From contig WHSA01001260.1 in the NCBI GenBank assembly GCA_012931725.1, positions 323,505 through 387,504 on the forward strand: a stretch of DNA of 64,000 nucleotides, read 5' to 3'. This document shows, one piece after another, positions 11,191 through 20,576 of the stretch. Position numbers and translations under genes: made by a program. The notes under the pieces were generated by a model that did not search any database, was not told the origin of the DNA, and saw nothing but the letters and a program-made list of their open reading frames with translations. Source of the DNA: Litsea cubeba. Its lineage: Eukaryota > Streptophyta > Magnoliopsida > Laurales > Lauraceae. Position 1 is the stretch's first letter. Every line of letters begins with the position of its first letter.

Positions 11191-12248
11191 AAGCCTCCAA
11201 AGCGCTTCACCATGCTTGAAGGCGCTCCAACAACGCCTTGAGAAAAGCCAAGCTGCAAAGCAAAGCGAGAGGGTACATACGGCTGGATATCGACGAAAAG
11301 ATGTCTGCGGTACACCATTGTGCCGACACGTATGCTGAAAAGCCACTCTCTCTCTGCATTTGTCAAGGAATAATGCCTTCCCGACCCCGCCCTGGTAGAG
11401 TCTCGGGAGGCACCAAAATCAAAAGCCTTCTTCCGCAACTCCGGAGAAAGCTTTACTGAAGATTGCCCCATCTCGACGTCCCTGAACCGTCGGATCCTCA
11501 TACGGGCAAACAAAAGTGATTCGGACACGGCTTTGCCCTTAGCCAGTCGAATCATCAGAGGATCATCATCCTGTGCAGCACCCAGCCGATGGAAGCCAGG
11601 ACAGTGGTATACATACCACGAATAAAAGATATGGGCTGAAAATACCCTATTCATGGGAAGCCCAAGCCGAACCAGAAAAGCAGCAGCCTGCAGTTCGGTA
11701 CACAGGTAGGAGTAAAGAGCTGGCACCAAAGCAAGCTGCTCTCCAAACGCCATCTGACAAGCCGGGAAAATACAATGCGGCCTGATGTGCGTTCCATCTC
11801 CTCCAGCAAAAACAGCCTCACCAAGCCAATAAGTGAGGTAAACAGCGAGATCTCTCCGCAGTGCAATGTCAGGACATATGGCGTTTGTACTTGCACAGAA
11901 ATCTCTCAACTCTTCTTGCATGGCCGAGATCTTCTTTGGATCCTGAGCTCCGGCTTCCTGGGTCATGCTATCAGAAGACTCCCTACTATCAAAAAAGTTA
12001 GGGACTGAAGAGCTAAAACTCTTCCAACCGCTGGACCTAACTTTCGAACCCCCCTTCTCCTTCAAAAAATCATAGAAGGCGACGAGCTGAAAGTATAGAA
12101 GCCTGAACTCCTCAGACTGCCCCTCGAGGACACTGTCAATCGGCATAAACTCCTCATAGAGTTTGCCGAGGATGGGCAATCCGGTAATGGCGCTCAGCTC
12201 CTTCAAAGAAAAACCAATCTCACCATTCGTCACAACGAAGGTATTGGT
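11190..12248 (-). pseudogene. Antisense gene exon 2, mobile-domain-like core
   Basis: This is the same frame as the preceding segment. It contains NGEIGFSLKELSAITGLPI, a pattern like the start of plant mobile domain proteins, where a short polar strand precedes a GLP turn. Helical, aromatic-rich stretches follow (YLTYWLGEAVFAGG, HIFYSWYVYHCPGFHR, MRIRRFRDVEMG). No transposase-style acidic triad can be assigned by eye. The frame runs to 11136 in its own register, but homology appears to leave it near 11190, where a single-base indel moves coding to the next frame. Confidence 0.7.
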
Positions 12249-13060
12249 TTATGGGAGGAACGACTCCAGCATAGCCATGAAGGCCTCGTCGGAAAAGATC
12301 ACGGTCTCCCTAAAAGCGCGGACCGCATCAAAAATCCCGGCTTCCTTCAAAACGGCGCCACCAATCAGCAGGACGCGATCAGTCCACGACTTCCACTCAG
12401 AGTCAGCATTGAAACGACCTCGAAGTCGAAAAGGCTTGATCCAATTGCTGCCGTCGCCACTGAAAATACCAAGGCCCACCGGTCTCAAATCGACCGACGG
12501 ATAATCAGAGCCCTGGTAGCCGCTTGATGGCATCAACAAGTCCATGTCAACAGGCGACCTCTCCGTATATCCAGGAGAACCGCCAACAAAAACCCCGGTC
12601 TTGATTACATTTATCCTTCTCACCCAGCTTGGAGGATCTTCCCTCTTAGGGCACGTGGGGGCAAGGCTCAGAATCGAGACGGTGCGATCAAACATCGACC
12701 GGGTAGTAACAGTCTTCTTCTCACCATCTGCTGTGAAGGAAAACTGAAAAGATCTCCTCTGGTATGTCATGTCATCAGGGACTGCATCACCAAAGAAGAA
12801 GGTAGGCTTGGGCAAAACGCTCTGATCTTCCATCAGCCATGGACGACTGCTTACCATGATCTTATAGAATTCCTCTCCCTTAAGAGTGATCAGTCGCTGC
12901 CTCATCTCATCTCTGTTGAAGGAGTCGCACTCTTCCAGGTTTCTCTCAACATACTGGACCTTCTCGAAAGCCTGCTGAACGGCCGGATTAGAGGATCTAG
13001 AAGATCGACGAGGTACGCTTGTAGCAGGCTCTTTACCCTTGTTCGCTCTGGAGGAACCAC
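12249..13060 (-). pseudogene. Antisense gene exon 2, first segment
   Basis: The segment starts right after the acceptor CTTTTCAG. It is open for about 270 codons to an in-frame TAA and includes the run from MRQRLITLK onward. The N-terminus is Ser/Arg/Lys-rich (ANKGKEPATS, RRSSRSS), like a flexible tail. The remainder (SWVRRINVIKTG, GIFSGDGSNW) I do not recognise. The same frame reopens immediately after the TAA, so one substitution accounts for the break. Confidence 0.75.
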
Positions 13061-13813
13061 CTGAAAAGGATGGAAAAGAAAAAGATCAAACATCAAAATG
13101 ACAGAATCTTGCTAAAAAAAAAATCTGGCGAAATTTTGACATGATGACGGGGCAATTCCGAAGAAAAGGAACTATCCCGAAAGAAATAGAAAGCTTGAAG
13201 ATGGGCTCAACATCGCTGCGAGCTCCGAAACTCCAAACTTTCGAAACCTAAAAGTCTCCGCAAAATCAGGAAGGGCTCAACATCACTGCAAGCTCCAAGT
13301 TCCCAAATTTGCAAACACTTTCAGGTATGCTATCACATCATGCTACAAATTTAATTTACAAATTAAAGGCATGCATGAACATCTAGATTTGCGAAAAATG
13401 CATTATCATGATGATAAAAAAAAAAAAAGAAAAGAAACTTTCTCTAAAAAAAAAAAAGAGGAGAAAGAAAACAAAAAAAAAAGAAACGAAACTCTCTCAA
13501 AAAAAAAAAAAAAAAAAAAAAAAAAAGAAAAGAGAGGGGCTGGCCCACAGGCCGTGGCCCACAGGCCACGTGGCCGTACGGCCAGATCCGTACGGATCTG
13601 TCCGTACGGCCCACACAAAAAAAAAAAAAAACAACAAACATAAAAAAAAAAAAGGAGAAAGAAAAGAAAAAAAAAACACGTGTAAAAAAAAAGAGGGAAG
13701 CAAACACGTGGAAAAGAAAAAAAAAAGAAGAAAAGAAAAGAAAGAAACAAAAAAAAAAGAACTTTATTTTTCCTACAATGGAGTTTTCTTGAAAAAAAAA
13801 AGGGAGAACTTAC
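13061..13813 (-). other. Intron 1 of the antisense gene (753 bp)
   Basis: The donor is GTAAGT, immediately after the fourth codon start (CAA/GTAAGT). The acceptor is a pyrimidine tract followed by CTTTTCAG. It contains long poly-T/poly-pyrimidine runs on the transcribed-sense strand (for example 13499-13526) and a cluster of perfect palindromes at 13572-13610. Lys- or Phe-rich frames here are homopolymer artefacts. Confidence 0.7.
13499..13615. repeat. Poly-A run followed by GC-rich palindrome cluster
   Basis: A run of about 28 A residues (with nearby purine tracts) is followed by GGCCGTACGGCC (13572-13583), AGATCCGTACGGATCT (13584-13599) and a third CCGTACGG. Each is self-complementary. They are preceded by related GGCCGTGGCC and GGCCACGTGGCC words. 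Confidence 0.85.
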
Positions 13814-13944
13814 TTGAAGCCATTGACGGAGAAGAAGAAGAAAACTCTTGAAGATCTTGAAGAAGAAAAACTCTTGGTCTTGAAGCCCTCTTGAGATTAT
13901 TGCAAAAGAAAGTAATAAGAGCAAGAGATCTAACCTTCTCCTTG

Positions 13945-13952
13945 CTTTTATA
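13945..13952 (-). promoter_or_regulatory. TATA box for the antisense gene
   Basis: CTCTATAAAAGCAAGG on the minus strand matches the plant TATA consensus. It lies 122 bp upstream of the exon 1 ATG (13823). That distance leaves room for a start site near 13915-13920 and a short 5' leader. It is separate from the element's own LTR promoter. Confidence 0.65.
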
Positions 13953-14029
13953 GAGGAGAGCAAACCAAAGAAGGAAAGAAGAAAGAGGTAAGTGTTACTA
14001 ATTAGTAACCTTACCAAAAGAAAGAGATT

Positions 14030-14300
14030 AGAAATATCCTATCCCAAAATAAAGGGATCTTGAGAGATTTTCTCCTAAAATCAATCTATGACGGATTCTT
14101 TCCCAAAAAGAAAGATATCTTGAGATATCCTATCCCAAAATAAAGGGATCTTGAGAGATTTTCTCCTAAAATCAATCTATGACGGATTCTTTCCCAAAAG
14201 AAAGATATCTTGAGATATTCTATCCCAAAAATAAAGGGATCATGAGAGATTCTCTCCAAGTAAAGATATTCTTAGATATTCTCTATCCAAATGAGATATT
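14030..14300 (+). repeat. Tandem repeat of about 90-95 bp in the 3' region of A
   Basis: Units contain ATCCTATCCCAAAATAAAGG, GAGATTTTCTCC and ATCAATCTATGACGGATTC. Two nearly full copies and a decaying third are present. It lies between the antisense gene promoter and the 3' LTR. Confidence 0.8.
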
Positions 14301-14575
14301 TTTGGATATTCTTTACAAAAATGACACCATATGAGATCTAAGCCATTTCAAAAGCTTAAGGTCCCATGGGTTAGCCCATATGAGCCAGGTTTGACCACCT
14401 AGGCACACAAAAAAAAAAAAAAAAGAAATAAATTTTGGGCTTTTAGTCAAAGAGAAATCCCTCTTACCAAGAGCATACAAAAATGGTTCCATGCCTCTTT
14501 TGAGTTGATTGGACCATACAAAAGAAAATTCCAAGCCCCATGAGCTTCCAAAAATCAAACCATCCAGCCTCATCT
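14301..14575 (+). other. Unassigned AT-rich spacer in the 3' region of A
   Basis: No gene or repeat is recognised apart from a 16-A run at about 14409-14424. Confidence 0.5.
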
Positions 14576-14594
14576 ATCAAATTGAGCCAAATTC

Positions 14595-14860
14595 TTGAAA
14601 TTGACATTCCACAAAAATCAAACCAAATCCTGGTCCCCTAACTTGCCACATACAGCCTGTTAGGTCACAAGACCAAAACCAAAAACCAAAACCTGATCCC
14701 CTAACTTGCCACATACAGCCTGTTAGGTCACAAGATCAAAACCAAAATTGATCCCCCAACATTCCACATACAGCTTGTTGGGTCACACGATCAAAACCAA
14801 ACCCGACCCCCTAACCTGCCATATATAGCCTGTTAGGTCACAAGGTCAAAACCCAAATCC
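14595..14860 (+). repeat. Tandem repeat of about 61-66 bp, core CATACAGCCTGTTAGGTCACA
   Basis: There are four copies of CCCCTAACTTGCCACATACAG followed by a CTGTTAGGTCACAAGA-like word and an AACCAAAA-rich spacer. The third and fourth copies are more diverged. Confidence 0.85.
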
Positions 14861-15062
14861 ACATCCCTGATGTCATCTTCAAAACTTTGCCTCGAGATGG
14901 TACGTGATCCCTTTCACTATCATAAAATTCCCCTGGAAGCTCAAAAGGCTACAAATACCAAAAAAAAGATTGCTCAAAGACTCTTGGTCAAGTCACAGGC
15001 TCTCCTTCAAAAATCTCTTCGAGGCACATCGACTACAAAAGTTAAGCAACTCGCCGCTGTAC

Positions 15063-15076
15063 CTCGAGGGGGCATT
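15063..15076 (+). other. Polypurine tract of element A
   Basis: CTCGAGGGGGCATT lies immediately before the LTR start TGTTGACACC. It is the expected plus-strand primer position for reverse transcription. Confidence 0.8.
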
Positions 15077-17394
15077 TGTTGACACCAAAAATGTCACTTT
15101 GCCTTTTCAAGATCCAAAGAGCTACATGAAGTCGCAACCTGCCATAAATAGGCAATGCTGCTTCCAAAAATCAAATCTTGTCAGAATCAAACAAAAAACT
15201 GCAAGATTCTTCCAGACAGCCAAAAGAGGAGTACACAAGAAGTTTCGGGCCATTTCAAAATCATTTGGCCTAACTTCGCTTCTCCGACAGCCGAAAAGGA
15301 GCTCTCGGCGACAAAAGCTCTCCGGGACCATGGTTTCCAAGACAGAGCCTATGGATCATCTTAAAATGACTCCAATAGGTTCCCTGTCAAATTTCAAGTC
15401 AATCGGACATCGGTTGACCGCACATCAAACCGCGACATCTTCATCGCGACAAAAAGCAAGTCTACAGGTGATAGGACCCCAAACGGCTTCAAAACTCAAA
15501 CAAAAGCCTATGGTTGGTCTTATTTATTGCTCAGGAGGCTTCACACCAAATTTCAGGTCATTCCGACATCGTTTGGCCCAGTTTCAGCTTCTGACGGAAA
15601 ATCGGCAGCTCTGCGCGACAAAGTCTTCGGCTTTCTCAGGAAATTGGAAACTTTGCAAAATAAAATGCAAGGATTCTCATCAGGTTTCCTACAAAGAAAT
15701 CAGGCCAATAAATGGTCAAAATGTCAAGGAAAAGTACAGAAGAAAAAAGAATCAGAAAAAAAGCAAAAACGGACGCAAAACGGGACACGAAAGGGGGAAA
15801 ACCCCCCAGGGTCGCAGACCCCTGCGACCCTGGGCCAGGGTCGCCGGCGACCATGGACCCCGGGGTCGCCGGGAAGCCCCGGAAACCCTGTTTTCGCCGT
15901 TTTTTCACGATTCGAGGTAGCCCAGCCTCTGGTACTTTCCAAAATTCATGCTTTTGAGACACCAAGTCCTCTGACATCCGTCCAAAACACGGGTAAATCA
16001 TCAAGAGTATCGAAGACAGTATTGATCGCCACCCGGTCAACCAAAAAAAGTGTGCTTTCCACCCGACCGATCGAGAAATCGACAGGACAGATGGCACCGA
16101 CCCGCTGTTGGCAACGAACACCTGAAATTACATGGTCATCTGATGTCGATCTACATGAAGATCCATCGATGATCATCGACAGAAGAATCCCAAAAGACGT
16201 GGCACGGCCCGCGACTCTTCAGCTGCTCGGCGACCACTTAATGCGATTAATTGACTAGCTTTATTACAGTCATTAATCCATTTCTTTGGACGGCCCAATC
16301 AGAAGCAAGCATTCGGGAGTTACAAGTCAAGAGATTCATGGCATTTAACCCATGAAACTCCTCCCATCATGGCGATTAAAGGCGATTAAATGCCCTCAAT
16401 CTCCTCCGGCCAATCAGAAGCCAAGAAAAAGGAGTTACAAAATAAACAATTCAATTTTGTAACTCCTCCCATTATGCGGCTTAATGACATTAAAAGCCCA
16501 TAAACCCACCTAAAAGGCTACCTAAAAGCCTATAAATAGGAGGGCTCTCCAAGAAGAAAGGACATCAGAAAGATCGGAAAAACACACAACGAACATCAGA
16601 CAGCAGTCAGAAATCCAGAGAAAAGAAAAAGAGAGAAAACTCTGCGGAAGTTCTACACCGGCCACCGCAACAAGGTGACAAAAGTCCCTTGGGGGGTACC
16701 CCCCCCCAAGGTCCTTGCCTTCTCCTCCTGCCTCCAATGGCTTAGATGTGGCTTTTCAGCCCGTCTACTCGGTTTTTTATTGGATATAGGACCTCCTTTT
16801 GGTCTTTGTCTTCTAAAAACCCGAGGTTATAGCCAAGCCAAGCGAATCAAATAGCATCCTCTGTTCTCATCTGCATGGATGATGGCAAAGCCCACATATG
16901 GCTTGCGACCGTCAATCTAAACGAGTCCCCCACAATCTCCTGAGAAGTTAGATCCTCCTTTTCTTGCTTTTCATTGTAGTTTGTATTTTTTCAAAAGAGA
17001 CAAAAATCACAACTCTTGTCTTTCATTATTGATAAGGATTGTAAATCGGCTATAAACGCCAAAATCGGCTATAAACGCCAAAAATCGGCTATAAACGCCA
17101 AAATCGGCTATAAATGCCAAAAAAATCGCCTTTCACGGCAAATCAAGAAAATGTCTCTTTTCTTAAATATATGTGCAATGGAAAACTTGAAAGAAGTTGA
17201 TTTCCTTTTTACTTGCGAAGGTTGATCTCCGGATCACCACTTGCAATTCCAAGTAAAATAGAAAATCTGGCACACCCACAAAAAAAAGAAATGTTGATGC
17301 ACGCCCTTGCCCCCCGGTTACGAAAGGGTCGGAACCAAACGGACTCCCACGTCCGCCGACCTCGGTAGGAACCGAGCAGGAGCGCGGTCCATCA
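15077..17394 (+). repeat. 3' LTR of Tat element A (2318 bp)
   Basis: It starts TGTTGACACC and ends TCCATCA. It is homologous along its length to the inverted LTR at 29837-32293 and to 1-194. It contains a GC-rich palindrome block (15806-15885), a TATA box at 16531 and four GGCTATAAA(C/T)GCC copies at 17047-17120. Apparent frames such as 15527-16258 are LTR artefacts, because they recur in the other LTR with different breaks. Confidence 0.92.
16531..16538 (+). promoter_or_regulatory. LTR TATA box of element A
   Basis: TATAAATA in the context AAAAGCCTATAAATAGGAGG. The equivalent site in LTR B is at 30707-30714 on the minus strand. Transcription would start about 30 bp downstream and define the U3/R border. 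Confidence 0.7.
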
Positions 17395-17399
17395 ATGGG
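17395..17399 (+). other. Target site duplication ATGGG of element A (right copy)
   Basis: ATGGG follows the LTR end. The uninterrupted homologous target at 23533-23537 has a single ATGGG flanked by CTGTCC and ATCAAAAG. The left TSD copy is outside the window. Confidence 0.85.
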
Positions 17400-18070
17400 A
17401 TCAAAAGAAACATCACCTAACCATCAGTTCACTAATTCCCATCAATAGGATTCTTCACAATCTCTTTACCTATAATGTATATCCTAGAGGTGGTAATAGA
17501 ATTGAGCTTACCGCTTTCATGGTTAGTGTCTTATCCAAGGTTGTGACTGGCACTCCCATTTGTCTACCTTCTCTCATCTGCCATACAATTATCAAGTTTC
17601 GAAATTCTCTGGCACAAAAGAATGCAATTCCATATGGGTTCGTAATGACTCAGATTGCCCTCCAGCTTGGTATTCCCATACCCACTGGAGAAAGCTCCAT
17701 TTTCAAAGCTCCATTCTCTTTGACCAATATGAATCAAATGAATCTCATTCCAAATCCTCAAATCCCCATAGCAGATGATCCTCCATTAGCACAAGAGCCT
17801 CCATTGAGACAAGAGATACCTAGATCTCCACCTCCTCCTACTCGTGCTTCATCTTCAAGGCATACTCCTGGTCCTTCTACCCCTGGCACATCCTCTCACT
17901 GGCAAGCAACTGTGGAGAGAGATATAGCCTACTTGAAGAGGAAGCAGAAGAAACAATCGAAAACAATGAACAAACTGTTCAAATACCTCTCCAAGATCTC
18001 AAAGAGCTGCAGAAGGGATGACATTGCTAGATCACCATCTCCATCACCTCCATCTCCAGAGTCTGATTAG
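17396..18070 (+). pseudogene. C-family ORF2, C-terminal part (upstream tandem unit)
   Basis: The frame is open from the insertion point of A (WDQKKHHLTIS) through GGNRIELTAFMVSVL to a Pro-rich tail and a basic helix (ERDIAYLKRKQKKQ). It ends SPPSPESD. It is nearly identical to 23536-24209, but here the frame is intact where the downstream copy has a 1-nt insertion. The N-terminal half was displaced by insertion of A. The domain resembles the uncharacterised 'putative plant transposon protein' family; function is unknown. Confidence 0.75.
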
Positions 18071-18663
18071 GAACTAACTATCCATGTCACCACATTTTGT
18101 GTTTAAATTGGTGTATTTTGTATTGGGAACAAGGCTAGATAATTAGTTTAGACTTTGTCCTTTAAACTTCTATTTTCTGTCCATGAATGGTCATGTTTAT
18201 ATCATTTGTCAAATTGTAAGACTTTTTAATATCTTTATATATTGAATGACATCCTTTGTTCTATTTGCCATCTACATGATTGCTTTTTCCTTCCTTTACA
18301 TTAAGGATATCAAAATTATGCTATGAGAAAGGTATATGTTTGCATGAGTATTGTTTGCAGACTATTTTAGCAATTTGATGTCAATGGGGGAGAAGAAGAA
18401 ACATAAAGACTAAGAGGGAAAAGAAGACTAAAGACTAAGGATGAGGAGAAGAGAAATGAAAAAGAAGAAATCTGTAAACACCATTGCTAGAACAATGGGG
18501 GAGAGCAAGAACAATGGGGGAGAAAAGAGAAGGAGCTGATTATGAACAAAGGGGGAGTTGAAGCAAAAAGATATGAAATGGATAAATGGTTATGTGTTGA
18601 TGATAGTTTATAGTTTTTAATGGTTAAGTGTTATTTGCCATCAAATTGCAAAGGGGGAGAGAT
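18071..18663 (+). other. 3' untranslated part of C (upstream unit), GGGGGAG-rich
   Basis: There is no ORF. Several GGGGGAGAA words (about 18387-18560) recur before the polypurine tract CAAAGGGGGAGAGAT at 18649-18663. The same layout is seen at 24210-24796. Confidence 0.7.
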
Positions 18664-20477
18664 TGTTAGACCCTAAGTTGTTTGCAATTTGATGTCTTGC
18701 ATTTGCATAATATTCATCTCATCACTTTCATTTTCATTTCACAAGTTTCTTCTTGTAAATCATCTTTTGACTTAACCTACTCATGTTTTAATTTAAACTC
18801 TTTTTGGTTGATTTGAATTTTGATTTTAATCATGTTTTTCTTGATGAAACAATTTATAAAAACACCTTTCAAATCTGAGTTTTCAAATGGTTTCAAAGTT
18901 TCACTCTTCAAAAACATCAGATCTTCAGAAAATTGACCTGACCACTCTGTCGGTCAAGTCGTCGGTTCGCATCGGTCAACCCACAAGCGAACCAAGGTCA
19001 ACCGATGGCTCCATCGGTTCCATTTCAAGTGAGCTACATTTTCAGAACTTCTCTATCGGTCTGCTCCTCGGTTCCTATCGGTCAACCAATAGTACATGAA
19101 TTGTAAGACCGAGAGCTCGTCGGTTCCAAAAACAGTCAGCAACTTTTTCAACAACTTTGTGCTATCAGTTCACTTATCGGTTCCCTATCGGTCAACCGAT
19201 AAATGACGGTCAACCGATGACTGCATATGGGTCAGAAAAACTTTCAAAAATATGACCATTGCATATGACCGTTGAGCTATCGGTCGACCGACACCTAGTT
19301 ATCGGTTGACCGACAGGCATCCGTTGGACCACTTTTTCTATAAAAAGCAAGTTCATTCCAAGGAATCAGGTGATGAAAAGGGAGGCCAGTTTTGGTGTTT
19401 TTAGTGCCCAAGCAAAGGGAATGAATTAAAGAAGCTTGTTTGGTCCAATTGGAAAGCTAAATCTTGATTACCAGAAGTTAAATCCAAGTAAGCTTTAATT
19501 TCCTAGTGCGTATGTTTCATGCTTTGTTTTAAATCTTTGGAAAATGTTTTCTAGCATGCTAACTATGTGGAGTGGAATCCATATCTTATTTAATCCTTGA
19601 TTCACATGTTTTGGATTCCACCTCTTGATTTCAAACCAAGTTCTGTTTAAACTGTGTTAATCATGCTTTGTCTAAATCTTTGATTTATGTATAGCATGAT
19701 ACATTAACTTGTTTGAATCATTTCTTGCTGTTTTCAATTTGTTTAGAACTTTAGTTAAACCTTTGTTTTTGAAAACAACTTTACACATGCATCACTTGAT
19801 TAGTATTAATCATTTTCATACAACCTGTGATCTTTAAATTTTCATATCATTCACAAGTTTGTATTTGTTCAAGTGATTTGCATTCAACTTCAATCATATT
19901 ATTTATGTGCTTTAAATTTTGAAATGCTTTAAGCATAAAATTCATTGGACTTAATTTCAACTTGATTGAAGTTCTACACACACACACACCATGAGCATTC
20001 ATCTTTACATTTCTTAGTGTGTTGTGTGAATTCATTTTCACTTTCATATTTGCCTAATTAAGAGGCACCTTTTAAGAGCATAATCTATTTCTCTTCTAGT
20101 GTGTAGACACTTCCTTGAGAAAGAAAGATATTGTAAAGGTTATTGCTTAGCCTTGGAAAGCATAGTGTATAGGTTGTTGTTTAGCCTAGAAAAACAACTT
20201 TGTAAAGGTTATTGCTTAGCCTATTGTAAAAGCATAAATAGTGGAAATCCGGTGGGGTGTTGAACACAAACCGGTAGTGGATGTAGGCATTGAGGCTGAA
20301 CCACTCTAAATCATTGTGTAATGGTGAATGGCTTGTGGTGATTGAATTGCTTATCTTCAGCACTTACTCACATAATCATCATTATTTAAAAGTAAATTGG
20401 AAAGAAATTTAAATTGGCCATTAAATTGAAGATCACCCTATTCACCCCCCCTCTAGGGTTAGGATCCCGGACTTTCA
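18664..20477 (+). repeat. LTR of C, left/shared copy (1814 bp)
   Basis: It begins TGTTAGACCCTAAG and ends CCCGGACTTTCA. It is followed two bases later by the tRNA-Met PBS. U3 carries a dense cluster of ATCGGTCAACCGAT/CGGTCGACCG words (about 18948-19318), then a TATA box at 19339. A short (AC)n lies at 19978-19990. It is homologous to 24797-26609 with few differences. Confidence 0.92.
19339..19346 (+). promoter_or_regulatory. TATA box in left LTR of C
   Basis: TTCTATAAAAAGC lies directly downstream of the palindrome cluster. The counterpart in the right LTR is at 25472-25479. Confidence 0.7.
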
Positions 20478-20479
20478 AT

Positions 20480-20491
20480 TGGTATCAGAGC
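20480..20491 (+). other. Primer-binding site of C (initiator Met tRNA)
   Basis: TGGTATCAGAGC starts two bases after the LTR end. It is the standard minus-strand priming site of plant copia elements. Confidence 0.9.
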
Positions 20492-20576
20492 CAGGTTGCT
20501 CTATATTTAGGATCAAGTGTTTGGAACTCTTGATTAGGTGTAAAAACCTAGAGTTTAGACCCTAGTTGTGCATTAC

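Larger units (their letters stand above)
9155..13823 (-). pseudogene. Antisense intron-containing gene of Tat element A (aORF, plant-mobile-domain-like)
   Basis: Read on the minus strand, five exons join in frame through GT-AG introns that all fall after codon position 1. Exon 1 is 13823-13814 (ATG GCT TCA A), exon 2 13060-10560, exon 3 10462-10349, exon 4 10275-10165 and exon 5 10089-9155 (TGA). A TATAAAAG box lies at 13952-13945. Exon 2 carries a region like the plant mobile domain (NGEIGFSLKELSAITGLPI), which is reported for antisense ORFs of Tat elements. The rest is Ser/Glu-rich with a basic patch (KKRACRGKRRR). Exon 5 is predicted coiled coil. Exon 2 has one in-frame TAA (12249-12251) and one 1-nt frameshift at about 11190, so this copy is dead. 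The role is unknown. The splice model is my inference, supported by frame continuity across four junctions. Confidence 0.78.
195..17394 (+). mobile_element. Tat-lineage Ty3/gypsy retrotransposon A (5' end missing)
   Basis: The order is gag remnant, pol (PR, G-patch, RT, RH, second RH, IN), a repeat-rich 3' region with an antisense gene, a polypurine tract and a 3' LTR. A second RNase H between the first RNase H and integrase is known to mark the plant Tat lineage (Ogre, Retand, Grande and relatives). An extra antisense ORF between pol and the 3' LTR is also reported for this lineage. The right end is exact: the LTR ends TCCATCA at 17394 and is followed by ATGGG. The same ATGGG occurs at 23533-23537 in the uninterrupted copy of the target. 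The 5' LTR and gag N-terminus are outside the window. Confidence 0.9.

Noticed and set aside
13371..14017. Lys-rich and Phe-rich open frames on both strands
   Set aside because: They arise from poly-A/poly-T tracts and lie inside intron 1 of the antisense gene.
15527..16258. 243-residue frame in LTR A
   Set aside because: It lies wholly inside an LTR. The homologous LTR B has different breaks, and no protein features are seen.
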